NCBI RefSeq assembly: GCF_000411975.1
Contig: NZ_ASXG01000161.1
Location: 1 to 50,198 of the forward strand
DNA length: 50,198 nt
Reading direction: 5' to 3'
Source: Amycolatopsis orientalis DSM 43388
Lineage (GTDB): Bacteria; Actinomycetota; Actinomycetes; Mycobacteriales; Pseudonocardiaceae
Notes under the pieces: generated by a model
The model's database searches: none
The model's input: the letters and a program-made list of their open reading frames with translations, nothing else
What the model was told of the DNA's origin: nothing
Program-made: the position numbers and the translations under genes
Shown: positions 17,155 to 25,035 of the stretch, in pieces
How the letters are laid out: each line of letters begins with the position of its first letter
How positions within the stretch are numbered: the first letter of the stretch is position 1

Positions 17155-18540
17155 GTGCCCGTCACGGAACAACAGGAGCAGCTCTCCCTCGGCGTCAAGG
17201 CGGCCCGGACCCTCGCCACCACCACCAAATCGCGGCCGCAGATGCGGTCGATCACCCCGCGGTGGCTGCTGTCGCGGCTGCCGTGGGTCGAGGTGCCCGG
17301 CGGCAGCTACCGGGTCAACCGGCGGCTCACCTACACCGTCGGCGACGGCAAGGTGAGCTTCTTCCAGACCGGGCCGCGGGTGCAGGTCGTTCCGCTCGAG
17401 CTCACCGAGCTCGAACTGCTGCGCCGGTTCGCCGACGAGACGGCGCTCGGCGCGCTGGCCGACGCGTTCGAACAACGCGAGTACGAGGCGGGCGCCACGC
17501 TCGTCACCGCCGGGCAGCCGCTGGACCAGCTCGTGCTCGTGGTGCACGGCAAAGTCACCCGGCACGGCGAGGGGCACTACGGCGCGGAAACCCATCTCGG
17601 CACCTCCACCGACGGCGATCATTTCGGCGGCGAACTCCTCGCCCGGGACGACGCCGTCTGGGGGTTCACCGCCCGCGCCGCGACCCGGGTGGTCGCGCTG
17701 GTGCTGCCCGCCGGCTCGTACGCCCGGCTCAACGGCAGACTCGATTCCCTGCGCGCACACGTCGCCGAGGCGGTGTCGCGGCCGCGGAAACCGCAGAACC
17801 GCAAGGGCGAGGCGAACATCGACCTGACCGCGGGCCACGACGGCGAACCGGTCATCGCCGGAACGTACGTCGACTACGAGCCCTCGCCGCGCGAGTACGA
17901 CCTCGCGGTCGCGCAAACGGTCTTGCGCGTGCACAACCGCGTCGCCGATCTGTACAACGACCCGATGAACCAGTTCGAACAGCAATTGCGGCTCACCGTG
18001 GAGGCGTTGCGGGAACGGCAGGAGCACGAGCTGGTCAACAACCCGGATTTCGGCCTGCTGCACAACGCCGACCTCAAATCCCGGATCACCACCCGCACCG
18101 GCCCGCCGACCCCGGCCGATCTGGACGAGCTGCTGTCCCGGCGCCGCAAAACGCGGTTGTTCCTCGCGCATCCGCGGGCCATCGCGGCGATCGGCCGCGA
18201 ATGCACGAGGGCGGGCATTTACCCGGACCCGGTCGTGGTGGACGGGAAACGCGTCCTGGCGTGGCGCGGGGTCCCGATCCTGCCGTGCGACAAAATCCCG
18301 GTGACCGAGGCGGGCACCACGTCGGTGCTCGCGATGCGCACCGGGGAAGACGACGCGGGCGTCATCGGATTGCGGCCGAAATCCCTCGCCGACGAATACC
18401 GGCCAGGGTTGAATGTGCGGTTCATGGGGATCGACGACCGCGCGATCTCGTCCTATTTGGTCAGTGCGTATCACTCCGTCGCGGTTCTGGTGCCGGACGC
18501 GCTGGGGATTCTCGACGACGTCGAGGTCGCGCGAGGCTGA
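17155..18540 (+). CDS. Family 2B encapsulin shell protein 2 (with cNMP-binding-like insert)
   Basis: A 461-residue paralogue of shell protein 1. The HK97 parts are nearly the same (for example the long stretch NQFEQQLRLTVEALRERQEH and NVRFMGIDDRAISSYLVSAYHS), while the inserted domain has diverged: the cassette reads DHFGGELL, without the Gly-Glu pair at the usual place, followed by FTARAATRVVALVL. Near residue 325 it has LLSRRRKTRLFLAHP, one residue shorter than shell 1 and much more basic. GTG 17155 is 5 bp after the previous stop, with GGGAGGG overlapping the end of shell 1. Two co-translated shell genes imply a mixed capsid. A hairpin terminator follows at 18556. Confidence 0.9.
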   Translation: MPVTEQQEQLSLGVKAARTLATTTKSRPQMRSITPRWLLSRLPWVEVPGGSYRVNRRLTYTVGDGKVSFFQTGPRVQVVPLELTELELLRRFADETALGALADAFEQREYEAGATLVTAGQPLDQLVLVVHGKVTRHGEGHYGAETHLGTSTDGDHFGGELLARDDAVWGFTARAATRVVALVLPAGSYARLNGRLDSLRAHVAEAVSRPRKPQNRKGEANIDLTAGHDGEPVIAGTYVDYEPSPREYDLAVAQTVLRVHNRVADLYNDPMNQFEQQLRLTVEALRERQEHELVNNPDFGLLHNADLKSRITTRTGPPTPADLDELLSRRRKTRLFLAHPRAIAAIGRECTRAGIYPDPVVVDGKRVLAWRGVPILPCDKIPVTEAGTTSVLAMRTGEDDAGVIGLRPKSLADEYRPGLNVRFMGIDDRAISSYLVSAYHSVAVLVPDALGILDDVEVARG

Positions 18541-18555
18541 TCTCGAGCGACGTTG

Positions 18556-18590
18556 ACGCTCGCCGGAGGCAGTGGGCTTCCGGCGAGCGT
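18556..18590. terminator. Bidirectional hairpin terminator after the 2-MIB operon
   Basis: ACGCTCGCCGGA (18556-18567) pairs perfectly with TCCGGCGAGCGT (18579-18590), extended by two more pairs inside. It lies between convergent genes (shell 2 and snapalysin). There is no T-tract. Confidence 0.65.
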
Positions 18591-18656
18591 TCCGCGGGTC
18601 CGCGGTCCGATGTTCCTGCCCGGCAACAGAGTCCGGTGCGACTCGAGCACGGTCGA

Positions 18657-19193
18657 TCAGCGGTAGATGTGCTTGTCCGGCAGGCGAACCGTCGCGAAGC
18701 CGTTCGCGAAATTCGCGTCCACCTCGGCCGCTTCCTGGGCGTCGGGCGTCGCGTTCTTGCACGTGATTCCCGGCCCGTGCCCGGACATCAGTTCCGAGCA
18801 GGGTCCTTCGTAGTGGTCGGGGAGGCCGAGGTTGTGGCCGATCTCGTGGGCGATGATCCGGGTCGGGTCGTTGCCCTCGGCGACCTGCTGGGTGTCGATG
18901 TAGATGTCCCCGGTGCCGTGGCCGTCGGTCTGGGTGTACGAGCCGCCTCCGGTGGTTTCGTGCATGACGATCGTCGCGGCGCCGCCGCTGTTGAGGTGCA
19001 CGTTGTGCACGGAGTTGTTCCAGTTGGCCGCGGCCTGGGCGGCCTCGGCCTGGTAGTCGGGCAGGCCGCTGGCGTCGTAGTACAGCTCGACCGCGTCCAG
19101 CGGGGCGGCCGACGCCGTGCCGACGCCGGTCAGCGGCAGCGCCAGGGCGACCGCCGCGCCGGCGGCCAACCGGCCAAAGCGTTGCAGGGTCAT
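18657..19193 (-). CDS. Snapalysin-type secreted metalloprotease (M7)
   Basis: A 178-residue secreted zinc protease. A signal peptide (FGRLAAGAAVALALPLTG, cleavage after TASAA near 30) is followed by a short mature domain with the metzincin-like motif HEIGHNLGLPD: His116, Glu117, His120, Asp126. Length and motif match Streptomyces small neutral proteases. ATG 19193 begins the signal peptide. It is followed by two more extracellular proteases, so the 18.6-21.4 kb segment is an extracellular proteolysis cluster. A LysR activator often lies beside snapalysin genes in Streptomyces; none is adjacent here. Confidence 0.9.
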   Translation of the reverse strand: MTLQRFGRLAAGAAVALALPLTGVGTASAAPLDAVELYYDASGLPDYQAEAAQAAANWNNSVHNVHLNSGGAATIVMHETTGGGSYTQTDGHGTGDIYIDTQQVAEGNDPTRIIAHEIGHNLGLPDHYEGPCSELMSGHGPGITCKNATPDAQEAAEVDANFANGFATVRLPDKHIYR

Positions 19194-19225
19194 GGTTTTT
19201 GTCCTCTCCGCATGAGGATTTGGGA

Positions 19226-19921
19226 TCAGCTTCCGATCTGCTGCTGGATCCACGGCAGGTACTGGGCGATGCCGGTGTAGAGGGTGGTGGTGGCGCATTC
19301 GCCGCCGTTGTCGCCGGGGCCGTGGGTTTCGCCCACCAGCGTCCAGTTCCCGGTGGTGCCGACGATGGCCGGGCCGCCGGAATCGCCGTGGCAGGCCGAA
19401 TGCGCGTAGTCGCCGGAGACGCAGACGTCGCCCGCACCGCCGCCGCCCGCCGCGCACGCGCTGCTGTCGAGGACCTGGAGGTCGATCTGCTGCAGGGTTT
19501 GCGGCGTCTGGCAGTTGGGCCAGCTCGTGCAGCCCCAGCCGAGCAGCCGCGCGGTCGTTCCCGGAGCCGGGTTGGTCTGCGCCATCGCGACCGGCGCGGA
19601 CTGGGCGGGCTGGCTCAGGTGCATCATCGTCAGATCGGTGCCCTGGTCGGTGATCACGTTGTCGATCTGGCCCACTTCGCCGGAATTGATGTCGGTGGAC
19701 CCGATCCGCGCCTGCGAGGCGTATCCGCAGTGGTTCGCGGTGATGATCCACTGGGGCGCGACGAGGCTTCCGCCGCAGCCGTTGTCCAGGGACACCATGA
19801 ACGAGTAGGTTTCGGTGGCGTCGCTGCCTCCGATGATGGCCGGCTGCGCCGCGGCCGCCGGTGCGGCGACCCCGAACAGCAGGGCCGCCGCGCCCGTCAC
19901 CGCCAGCATGATTTTCCGCAT
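19226..19921 (-). CDS. Secreted trypsin-fold serine protease (S1A), chymotrypsin-like pocket
   Basis: A 231-residue exported protease: signal peptide (residues 1-25), a very short propeptide, and a mature end IIGGSDA at 29-35 as in trypsin-fold enzymes. The catalytic triad is His64 (TANHCG), Asp96 (GTDLTMM) and Ser181 (CHGDSGGP). The residue six before the Ser is Ser175, not Asp, so trypsin-like Arg/Lys specificity is not expected. ATG 19921 is chosen because GGAAGGG lies 6 nt before it; longer frames upstream are Arg-rich non-coding translation. It is 32 bp upstream of the snapalysin gene on the same strand, so the two are probably co-transcribed. Confidence 0.9.
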   Translation of the reverse strand: MRKIMLAVTGAAALLFGVAAPAAAAQPAIIGGSDATETYSFMVSLDNGCGGSLVAPQWIITANHCGYASQARIGSTDINSGEVGQIDNVITDQGTDLTMMHLSQPAQSAPVAMAQTNPAPGTTARLLGWGCTSWPNCQTPQTLQQIDLQVLDSSACAAGGGGAGDVCVSGDYAHSACHGDSGGPAIVGTTGNWTLVGETHGPGDNGGECATTTLYTGIAQYLPWIQQQIGS

Positions 19922-20325
19922 CGTTTTCCCTTCCATGGCAACCATTCCCGCCGATCGCGGGATTGGAGTTCGGCCGGGGATACGGCCGGGACGACGTCGC
20001 GGGCGCCGGGCTCGCGACGGAAACACAGAGTCCCAGGGCCGCCGGAGTCCGAACACCGTCGAAAGGAGGGATGCGGCCGGGCGCCGAACCGTGCGCCGAG
20101 GCACGAACTTCGATGAGCGGGAGGAACCGAACGCGGAATAAGCGGTTCCGGTTCCGCGTCCGCGCGGAGAATGGCGTCCACGCTTCCGTTGAGCGGACAA
20201 AGCCGAACGGGGTTCGCGACTTTCGTGGGTATAAGGGATTGCCCGGCGTCCCTAAACTGCGAATTGCGCCCGCATTCGCTGACCGCGGCGCGCCATCGTC
20301 CTATTCGCAAGAAACGGAGATGTGC
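19922..20325. promoter_or_regulatory. Divergent spacer between two secreted protease genes
   Basis: A 404-bp non-coding region between leftward S1A and rightward streptogrisin genes. It contains GGAAGGG (minus strand) for the left gene and GGAG (20316-20319) for the right gene. An AT-richer patch near 20225-20275 (GGTATAAGGGATTG, then CCTAAAC) is the likely rightward promoter area. I could not define a firm operator. Confidence 0.35.
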
Positions 20326-21396
20326 ATGATCCCAGCACTCAGTCAAAGACTCGGCGGACGCGGCGGCATCGCCTTCGCCGCGGCCGTTCTGGCCGCTGGA
20401 TCAGTTTTCGCCGCCTCGGGCGTCGCCGCTGCCCAGCCCTCGGCGGCCCCGCTGAACGCGAGGGCCGCGACCGCCGTGTCCGCCAGCCTCGCGAAGTCGC
20501 TCGGCGACCGCACCGTCGGCTCGTTCTACGACCAGTCCGCCTCGCGGCTGACGGTGACCGTCACCGACCAGGCCGCCGCCGACCAGGTCCGCGCGGCGGG
20601 CGCGACGCCGAAGTTCGTGAAATACCGCGCGTCCCAGCTGAAAGCGGTCACCGCGGACCTGGCCCGCACGGCCAGCGTCCCCGGCACCGCCTGGCGCGTC
20701 GACCCGCGAACCGGACAGGTGCTCGTCACCGCCGATTCGACGGTCACCGGAGCCAAGCTCGCCCAAGTGACCAACGCGGTGCACCGCTTCGGCGACAAGG
20801 CCCGGTTCGCGCGGACGAAGGGCGAGCTGCGCCCGCTGATCAGCGGCGGCGACGCGATCTGGGGCCAGGGCCTGCGCTGCTCGCTGGGCTTCAACGTGCA
20901 CACCTCGAGCGGCCAGGCCGCGATCCTCACCGCCGGGCACTGCGGCGTGGCCACCAACGACTGGTGGGCCGACCAGGGCAACTCGCAGCACATCGCCAGC
21001 ACGTCCGCCGCGAACTTCCCGGGCACGGACTACTCCTACGCCACCTACGACCCCGGCATCGACGCCCCGAGCGCAGTGAACACCGGCCAGCAAATCACCG
21101 CGGCCGGCGACGCGACAGTCGGCGAAACGGTCACCCGAAGCGGCTCGACCACCGGCGTGCACGACGGCCAGGTGACCGCGCTCGACGCCACGGTGAACTA
21201 CCAGGAAGGCAGCGTAAGCGGCCTGATCGACACCACAGTCTGCGCCGAACCGGGCGACAGCGGCGGCTCGATGTTCGACGGAGCCACCGCACTGGGCCTC
21301 ACCTCGGGCGGCAGCGGCGACTGCACCTCAGGCGGAGAAACCTTCTTCCAGCCAGTCCCCGCAGCACTGAGCGCCTACGGCCTGACCCTGCCGTAA
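20326..21396 (+). CDS. Streptogrisin-type secreted serine protease with prosegment (S1E)
   Basis: A 356-residue preproprotease. Signal peptide (about 1-36), a prosegment of about 130 residues with the beta-rich foldase-like pattern (FYDQSASRLTVTVTDQAAADQVRAAG, shown in overview), then the mature enzyme from about 171 (LISGGDAIWGQGLRCSLGFNV). The triad is His205 (TAGHCG), Asp235 (GTDYSYATY) and Ser312 (GDSGGS), with paired cysteines around each catalytic loop. ATG 20326 is chosen since GGAG lies 6 nt before it; ATG 20320 is too close. It is divergent from the other two proteases. A long hairpin follows its stop. Confidence 0.92.
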   Translation: MIPALSQRLGGRGGIAFAAAVLAAGSVFAASGVAAAQPSAAPLNARAATAVSASLAKSLGDRTVGSFYDQSASRLTVTVTDQAAADQVRAAGATPKFVKYRASQLKAVTADLARTASVPGTAWRVDPRTGQVLVTADSTVTGAKLAQVTNAVHRFGDKARFARTKGELRPLISGGDAIWGQGLRCSLGFNVHTSSGQAAILTAGHCGVATNDWWADQGNSQHIASTSAANFPGTDYSYATYDPGIDAPSAVNTGQQITAAGDATVGETVTRSGSTTGVHDGQVTALDATVNYQEGSVSGLIDTTVCAEPGDSGGSMFDGATALGLTSGGSGDCTSGGETFFQPVPAALSAYGLTLP

Positions 21397-21405
21397 AAAA
21401 AGCAA

Positions 21406-21446
21406 GCCGTGAGGGGAACCCTGATTCGCAGGATTCCCCTCACGGC
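21406..21446. terminator. Long hairpin terminator
   Basis: A 13-bp outer stem (GCCGTGAGGGGAA at 21406-21418 with its complement at 21434-21446) continues, after one mismatch, into CCTG/CAGG. On the minus strand the stem is followed by TTGC and seven Ts, a classic intrinsic terminator for leftward transcripts. On the plus strand it lies 10 nt after the streptogrisin stop. Confidence 0.8.
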
Positions 21447-21540
21447 CGCAAAAACCGCACCGCTGCACCCACGATCGAGGCACCCAGCCCCCGCTCCGCA
21501 GCCGCTGCACCCAAAATTCGAGGTGCCCAGCCCCCGCCCT

Positions 21541-21647
21541 GCACCCCGATACGAAGCCTCCCTGCGGGCGGTGGGTGCTTGTCAAGGCACGCTTTCCCGC
21601 CTTGACAAGCACCCACCGCCCGTCAGCACAATCAAGCTTCGGGGTGC
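21541..21647. repeat. Nested inverted repeat with a perfect 24-bp stem
   Basis: Bases 21565-21588 are perfectly complementary to 21599-21622 with a 10-nt loop. Outer arms GCACCCCGA (21541-21549) and TCGGGGTGC (21639-21647) extend the structure. No gene lies in 21447-21833. It could be a second terminator for convergent genes or a dispersed palindromic element. Confidence 0.7.
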
Positions 21648-21833
21648 CCCACGCACGCCGGATGGCGCAATGTCGCCGCCAGGCGACGAGCCGCCCCCCT
21701 TATCCACAAACCACAACGAATACTGCAACTCCCCGAACGACACACAGAAACGCCCACCGTCATCATTCCACGAATAAGATGCAATTCCGCCCTGCCGGGG
21801 CTCGCGCTCCAACGTCCACTAAGGACAGTCGCC

Positions 21834-23045
21834 TCACTCAACGTCCCGCATCGCGGAAAGAAGCACCGGCAGCGCGACGGCCAGCGCGACCGCCCGCACC
21901 GCGCCGGCCACCGGATAGGCCGCCCGGATGCCGAACGCGTCCGCGACCAGTCCGCCGGCCAGCGACCCGAGCGGCATCAGCCCCCAGCCCAGCATCCGGT
22001 AGACGCTGTGCACCCGGCCGCGCAGTTCCGTCGGCACCACCTGCTGCCGCAGGCTAACCGTGACTACGCTCCAGAGCGTGGTGGCGAACCCGTTCATCCC
22101 CAGCAAGATCCCGAGCACGACCGCGTTGGGACTGATCCCGATCAGCAGAAAGATCACCGCATTGGCGAGCAACGCGGTCAGCAACGCTTGCAGCGCACCG
22201 ATCTTCGCGACGATGCGCGCGTTGACCATCCCACCTGCCACACTCCCAACCGCCGCGCCCGCGAGCAGCATTCCGTAACCACGCTCGCCGACGTGCAGGG
22301 TCTGCGTCGCGAGCAGCACGACCGTGACATTGCCGAGCTGGTAGCAGAACGTGTTCACCGCCAGCAGGCCAGCCAACGTCCGCAACAGCCGGTGCCGCCC
22401 GAGCCAGCGCACCCCCTCCACCACCGCGACCCGAATCGGCGGCTGCGCACCCGTCGGCAACGGTCGACGCGGCAAGGTCGCGAGCAACGCGGCGGACACC
22501 ACGAACGAGAGCGCGTCCACTCCGAACGGCAACGCCGCCGCAGCCACGAACAACAGACTGCCGAGCGGCGGCCCGACGAACAGCTGCCCAGCGTTGGCGA
22601 TCGCGTACTGACTGCCGTTCGCCCGGTGCAACTGCGCCTCCGGAACGAGATCGGGCAACACCGCGAGCGACGCGTTGGCGAACACCACCTCGCACGCACT
22701 GAGCCCGAACCCCAGCACCGCCAGCCCCGCGATGTCGATCCGCCCCAGCCCGGCCAGCACCGCGACCACCGCGACGAGCCCGGCCTGGAGAGCCTGCGAC
22801 CGCCAGAGCAGACCGACCCGGTCGCGCCGGTCCACGAGCGCGCCCGCGGGCAGCGAGAGCAGCAGCCACGGGAGGTAGGTCGCCGCGGAGACGACCGAGA
22901 CCAGAACCGGATCGCGGCTCACCGTGACCGTCAGCAGGGGGACGGCCGCCGAGAAGATCCCGTCGCCTACGTTGTCCACCGCCGAGGCGCACCACAACCG
23001 CCAGTACGCGGCGGGGAGTTTGGTCTTGAGCTCGCGTCGGTTCAT
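21834..23045 (-). CDS. MFS exporter (DHA3/EntS-like)
   Basis: A 403-residue 12-helix major facilitator. The N-terminal signature region includes NVGDGIFSAAVPLL, and the loop 2-3 motif appears as LPAGALVDRRDRVGL (motif A). The pattern VDALSFVVSAALL after helix 5-6 and RGRVHSVYRMLGWGLMPLGSL in the C-half are typical of the EntS/DHA3 group, which exports siderophores, macrolides and other lipophilic compounds. The ATG at 23045 has only a weak ribosome-binding site. A palindrome 40-58 nt upstream suggests regulated expression. The substrate is unknown. Confidence 0.85.
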   Translation of the reverse strand: MNRRELKTKLPAAYWRLWCASAVDNVGDGIFSAAVPLLTVTVSRDPVLVSVVSAATYLPWLLLSLPAGALVDRRDRVGLLWRSQALQAGLVAVVAVLAGLGRIDIAGLAVLGFGLSACEVVFANASLAVLPDLVPEAQLHRANGSQYAIANAGQLFVGPPLGSLLFVAAAALPFGVDALSFVVSAALLATLPRRPLPTGAQPPIRVAVVEGVRWLGRHRLLRTLAGLLAVNTFCYQLGNVTVVLLATQTLHVGERGYGMLLAGAAVGSVAGGMVNARIVAKIGALQALLTALLANAVIFLLIGISPNAVVLGILLGMNGFATTLWSVVTVSLRQQVVPTELRGRVHSVYRMLGWGLMPLGSLAGGLVADAFGIRAAYPVAGAVRAVALAVALPVLLSAMRDVE

Positions 23046-23084
23046 GTCCGGGATGGTTCCCGAGTCGAACAGGTGTTCGCCATC

Positions 23085-23103
23085 ATGTAGGCTGGAGCTA
23101 CAT
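23085..23103 (-). promoter_or_regulatory. Possible operator upstream of the MFS exporter
   Basis: ATGTAG (23085-23090) and CTACAT (23098-23103) form an inverted repeat with a 7-bp spacer, 40-58 nt before the MFS start. It resembles a dimeric repressor site. The ArsR-type regulator at 23956 is the nearest candidate, about 850 bp away. Confidence 0.45.
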
Positions 23104-23239
23104 CGAATGACCTAAGCCCCGACTCCCGCGATCGCTCGCCGGTGGCTCAGCCGCTGCGGCCTTCATGTCGCGCAACGACGGTCGTCCTGCCGCACCTTCG
23201 GCGGCCAGCTATCCGCTGGGCCGGGAGAAGGACCGGTGC

Positions 23240-23940
23240 GCAGAAGACGCGTCGCTGGGGCATCGGAAGACCAGCGCCTTCTCACTCTCGCCCGGCGGGA
23301 TCGGGATCGCGCTCTCCCCCACACACCAGCGCGATCTCACTCTCGCCCGGGCAGGAGCGGGACCGCGCTCGCCCGCACAGCAGCGCGATCTCACCCTCGC
23401 CTGGGGAGCCGACCAACTCTCCGTCGTTCGGATGCCGATTCCGTCTCAGCCTCGTCTGCGGACCGAGCCTGCCCCCTCCGCAGGACGACCTGACCCAGCC
23501 TCGCCCGCAGACCAGGCACGCCCCGGCCTTGTCCGCAGGACAAGGCCGCCCCAGCCTCGTGCGCGGACCAGGCCCGCCCCAACTCCCGTCGCAGACCAAT
23601 CCCCGCCCTGCCCTCCTCCGCGGACCAGGGCCACCCCGCCCTCCTCCCCAGGACAAGCTGTTCCAGCCTCGCCCGCAGCCCAAGCCAGCCCCACCACGTC
23701 GGCAAGCCAACCCGCCCTCGCCCTCCTCCGGAGACCAGCACCTCCCCAGACCAGCCCCGCCCGCCCTCCTCCAGAGACCAGCACCACCTCACGCTCCTCC
23801 GCAGACAAGCCCCGCCCGCCTACCGCCAGAGACCACATCCGCCCAACCCGTATGCAGACCAGCCCCATCCCGCGCTCCCCGGAAGACCAGCACCATCGCC
23901 CCTGCCGGCAAGCCGACCGCCCCCTCAACCCCACCCTCTG
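23240..23940. repeat. Non-coding minisatellite, about 28-bp unit with 56-bp higher order
   Basis: The gap between the MFS and ArsR genes has no credible gene. From about 23240 to 23400 the period is 56 bp (around GATCGCGCTCTCCC / GCGATCTCACTCTCGCC); from about 23480 to 23940 it is roughly 28 bp with consensus near CTCCGCAGACCAGCCCCGCC. Several frames stay open through it but encode only Pro/Arg/Ala low-complexity peptide. Units lack constant spacers, so it is not a CRISPR array. Confidence 0.7.
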
Positions 23941-23943
23941 CCG

Positions 23944-23949
23944 CATAAT
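23944..23949 (+). promoter_or_regulatory. -10 box for a probably leaderless message
   Basis: CATAAT at 23944-23949 is followed by only 6 nt before the GTG start at 23956. The transcript should therefore begin at or next to the start codon. No -35 is visible in the repeat DNA upstream. Confidence 0.45.
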
Positions 23950-23955
23950 CGCGAC

Positions 23956-24930
23956 GTGCCGCTGACCCTCGAACTCAGCACCAGCGACCTGGCCGGAACC
24001 AGGCTCGCCGTGTCGCCGCTGTCCGAAACCGTGTCCGGGCTGCAGGCGCTGGCCGGGTGCTGGGGGCGCTCGCGGCAGCGCGGCTGGACCCGATGGGCCG
24101 CCGCCGAGCTGGCCGGGCGACCGTTGGACCTGGTCTGGACCTGGCCGTTGCTCGTCACCGGCCGGAGCAGCTGGCCGCAGTTCCTGCTGCCCGCCCCGGC
24201 ACGTGCGGCGTGCACGATCGACGAGGCGCTCGCCGCGATGTGCCGGACCACCCCGGGGCAGGTCCGGCGGAGCCTGCGCGGCGTGTTCGGCGAAGAGCTG
24301 CCCGCCTCCGCCCGGGCGCTCGCCGACGATCCCGCGGCCGGGCTCCGCGCCATCGCCGCCGAACTCCGCCAGGCCCACGACCGCCTGATCGCGCCGCACT
24401 GGCCCCGGCTGCGCGCCGTCCTCGACGCGGACATCGCCTACCGGGCCAAACAATGGGCCGACGGCGGCGCGCGCCGCCTGTTCACCGCCCTGCACCCGGC
24501 GCTGAGCTGGCACGACGGCCGGCTCGCCCTCGACGGCGACCGTCGTCCCTCGCCCGGCCGTCCCGCCGGCGGGCTCGTGCTCTCCCCTGTCGTGCTCGGG
24601 CCGCCGTGGGTCATGGTCAAGCTGCACACCACCACCCAGACCACGATCCGCTACCCGGCCCGGGGCAGCGGTGCACTGTGGACAGCCGCCGAGCCTCGCC
24701 CGGCCGAACCCGCGGTCCGGCTGCTGGGCCGGCGTCGCGCCGAACTGCTCGAGTCCCTGCGCTCCCCCGCCACGACCACCGGTCTCGCCGAAGTCCTGCA
24801 CGTCTCGCCGAGCGCGGTGTCGCAACACCTGCGGGTGCTGCGCGACAGCGGCCTGGTCGCCGGGCGGCGGTCCGGCCGCACGGTCTTCTACCGCACCACC
24901 GAACAAGGACTGCGCCTGCTGGATCCGTGA
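23956..24930 (+). CDS. ArsR-type winged-helix regulator with large N-terminal domain
   Basis: A 324-residue protein: residues 1-240 form a variable domain seen in actinobacterial ArsR-like proteins (DUF5937-like in appearance, not verified), and the C-terminal 75 residues are an ArsR HTH (LLESLRSPATTTGLAEVLHV, then SPSAVSQHLRVLRDSGLVAGRRSGRTVFYRTT). No Cys metal site is visible in the HTH, so metal sensing is unlikely. The GTG start appears leaderless. Targets are unknown; the MFS exporter across the repeat array is one possibility. Confidence 0.82.
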   Translation: MPLTLELSTSDLAGTRLAVSPLSETVSGLQALAGCWGRSRQRGWTRWAAAELAGRPLDLVWTWPLLVTGRSSWPQFLLPAPARAACTIDEALAAMCRTTPGQVRRSLRGVFGEELPASARALADDPAAGLRAIAAELRQAHDRLIAPHWPRLRAVLDADIAYRAKQWADGGARRLFTALHPALSWHDGRLALDGDRRPSPGRPAGGLVLSPVVLGPPWVMVKLHTTTQTTIRYPARGSGALWTAAEPRPAEPAVRLLGRRRAELLESLRSPATTTGLAEVLHVSPSAVSQHLRVLRDSGLVAGRRSGRTVFYRTTEQGLRLLDP

Positions 24931-25035
24931 CCCGGGCTCCGGGACTTGAAAGTGACAATCCCACCCAAAATGCCACATTCCGGAGTACGATTCCGCCGAC
25001 CGCGACCGGCCTCGCGGGGAGGGGAAGCGGCGGGG

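Noticed and set aside
15734..18540. Prophage capsid genes
   Set aside because: The HK97 fold is present, but there is no terminase, portal, protease or tail gene; the operon context is terpene synthesis, which fits encapsulins.
23240..23940. CRISPR array
   Set aside because: Units are degenerate throughout, with no constant repeats separated by unique spacers and no cas genes.
23142..23965. Proline-rich proteins encoded between the MFS and ArsR genes
   Set aside because: Several frames are open at once and follow the DNA repeat period. No RBS or conserved domain is visible.
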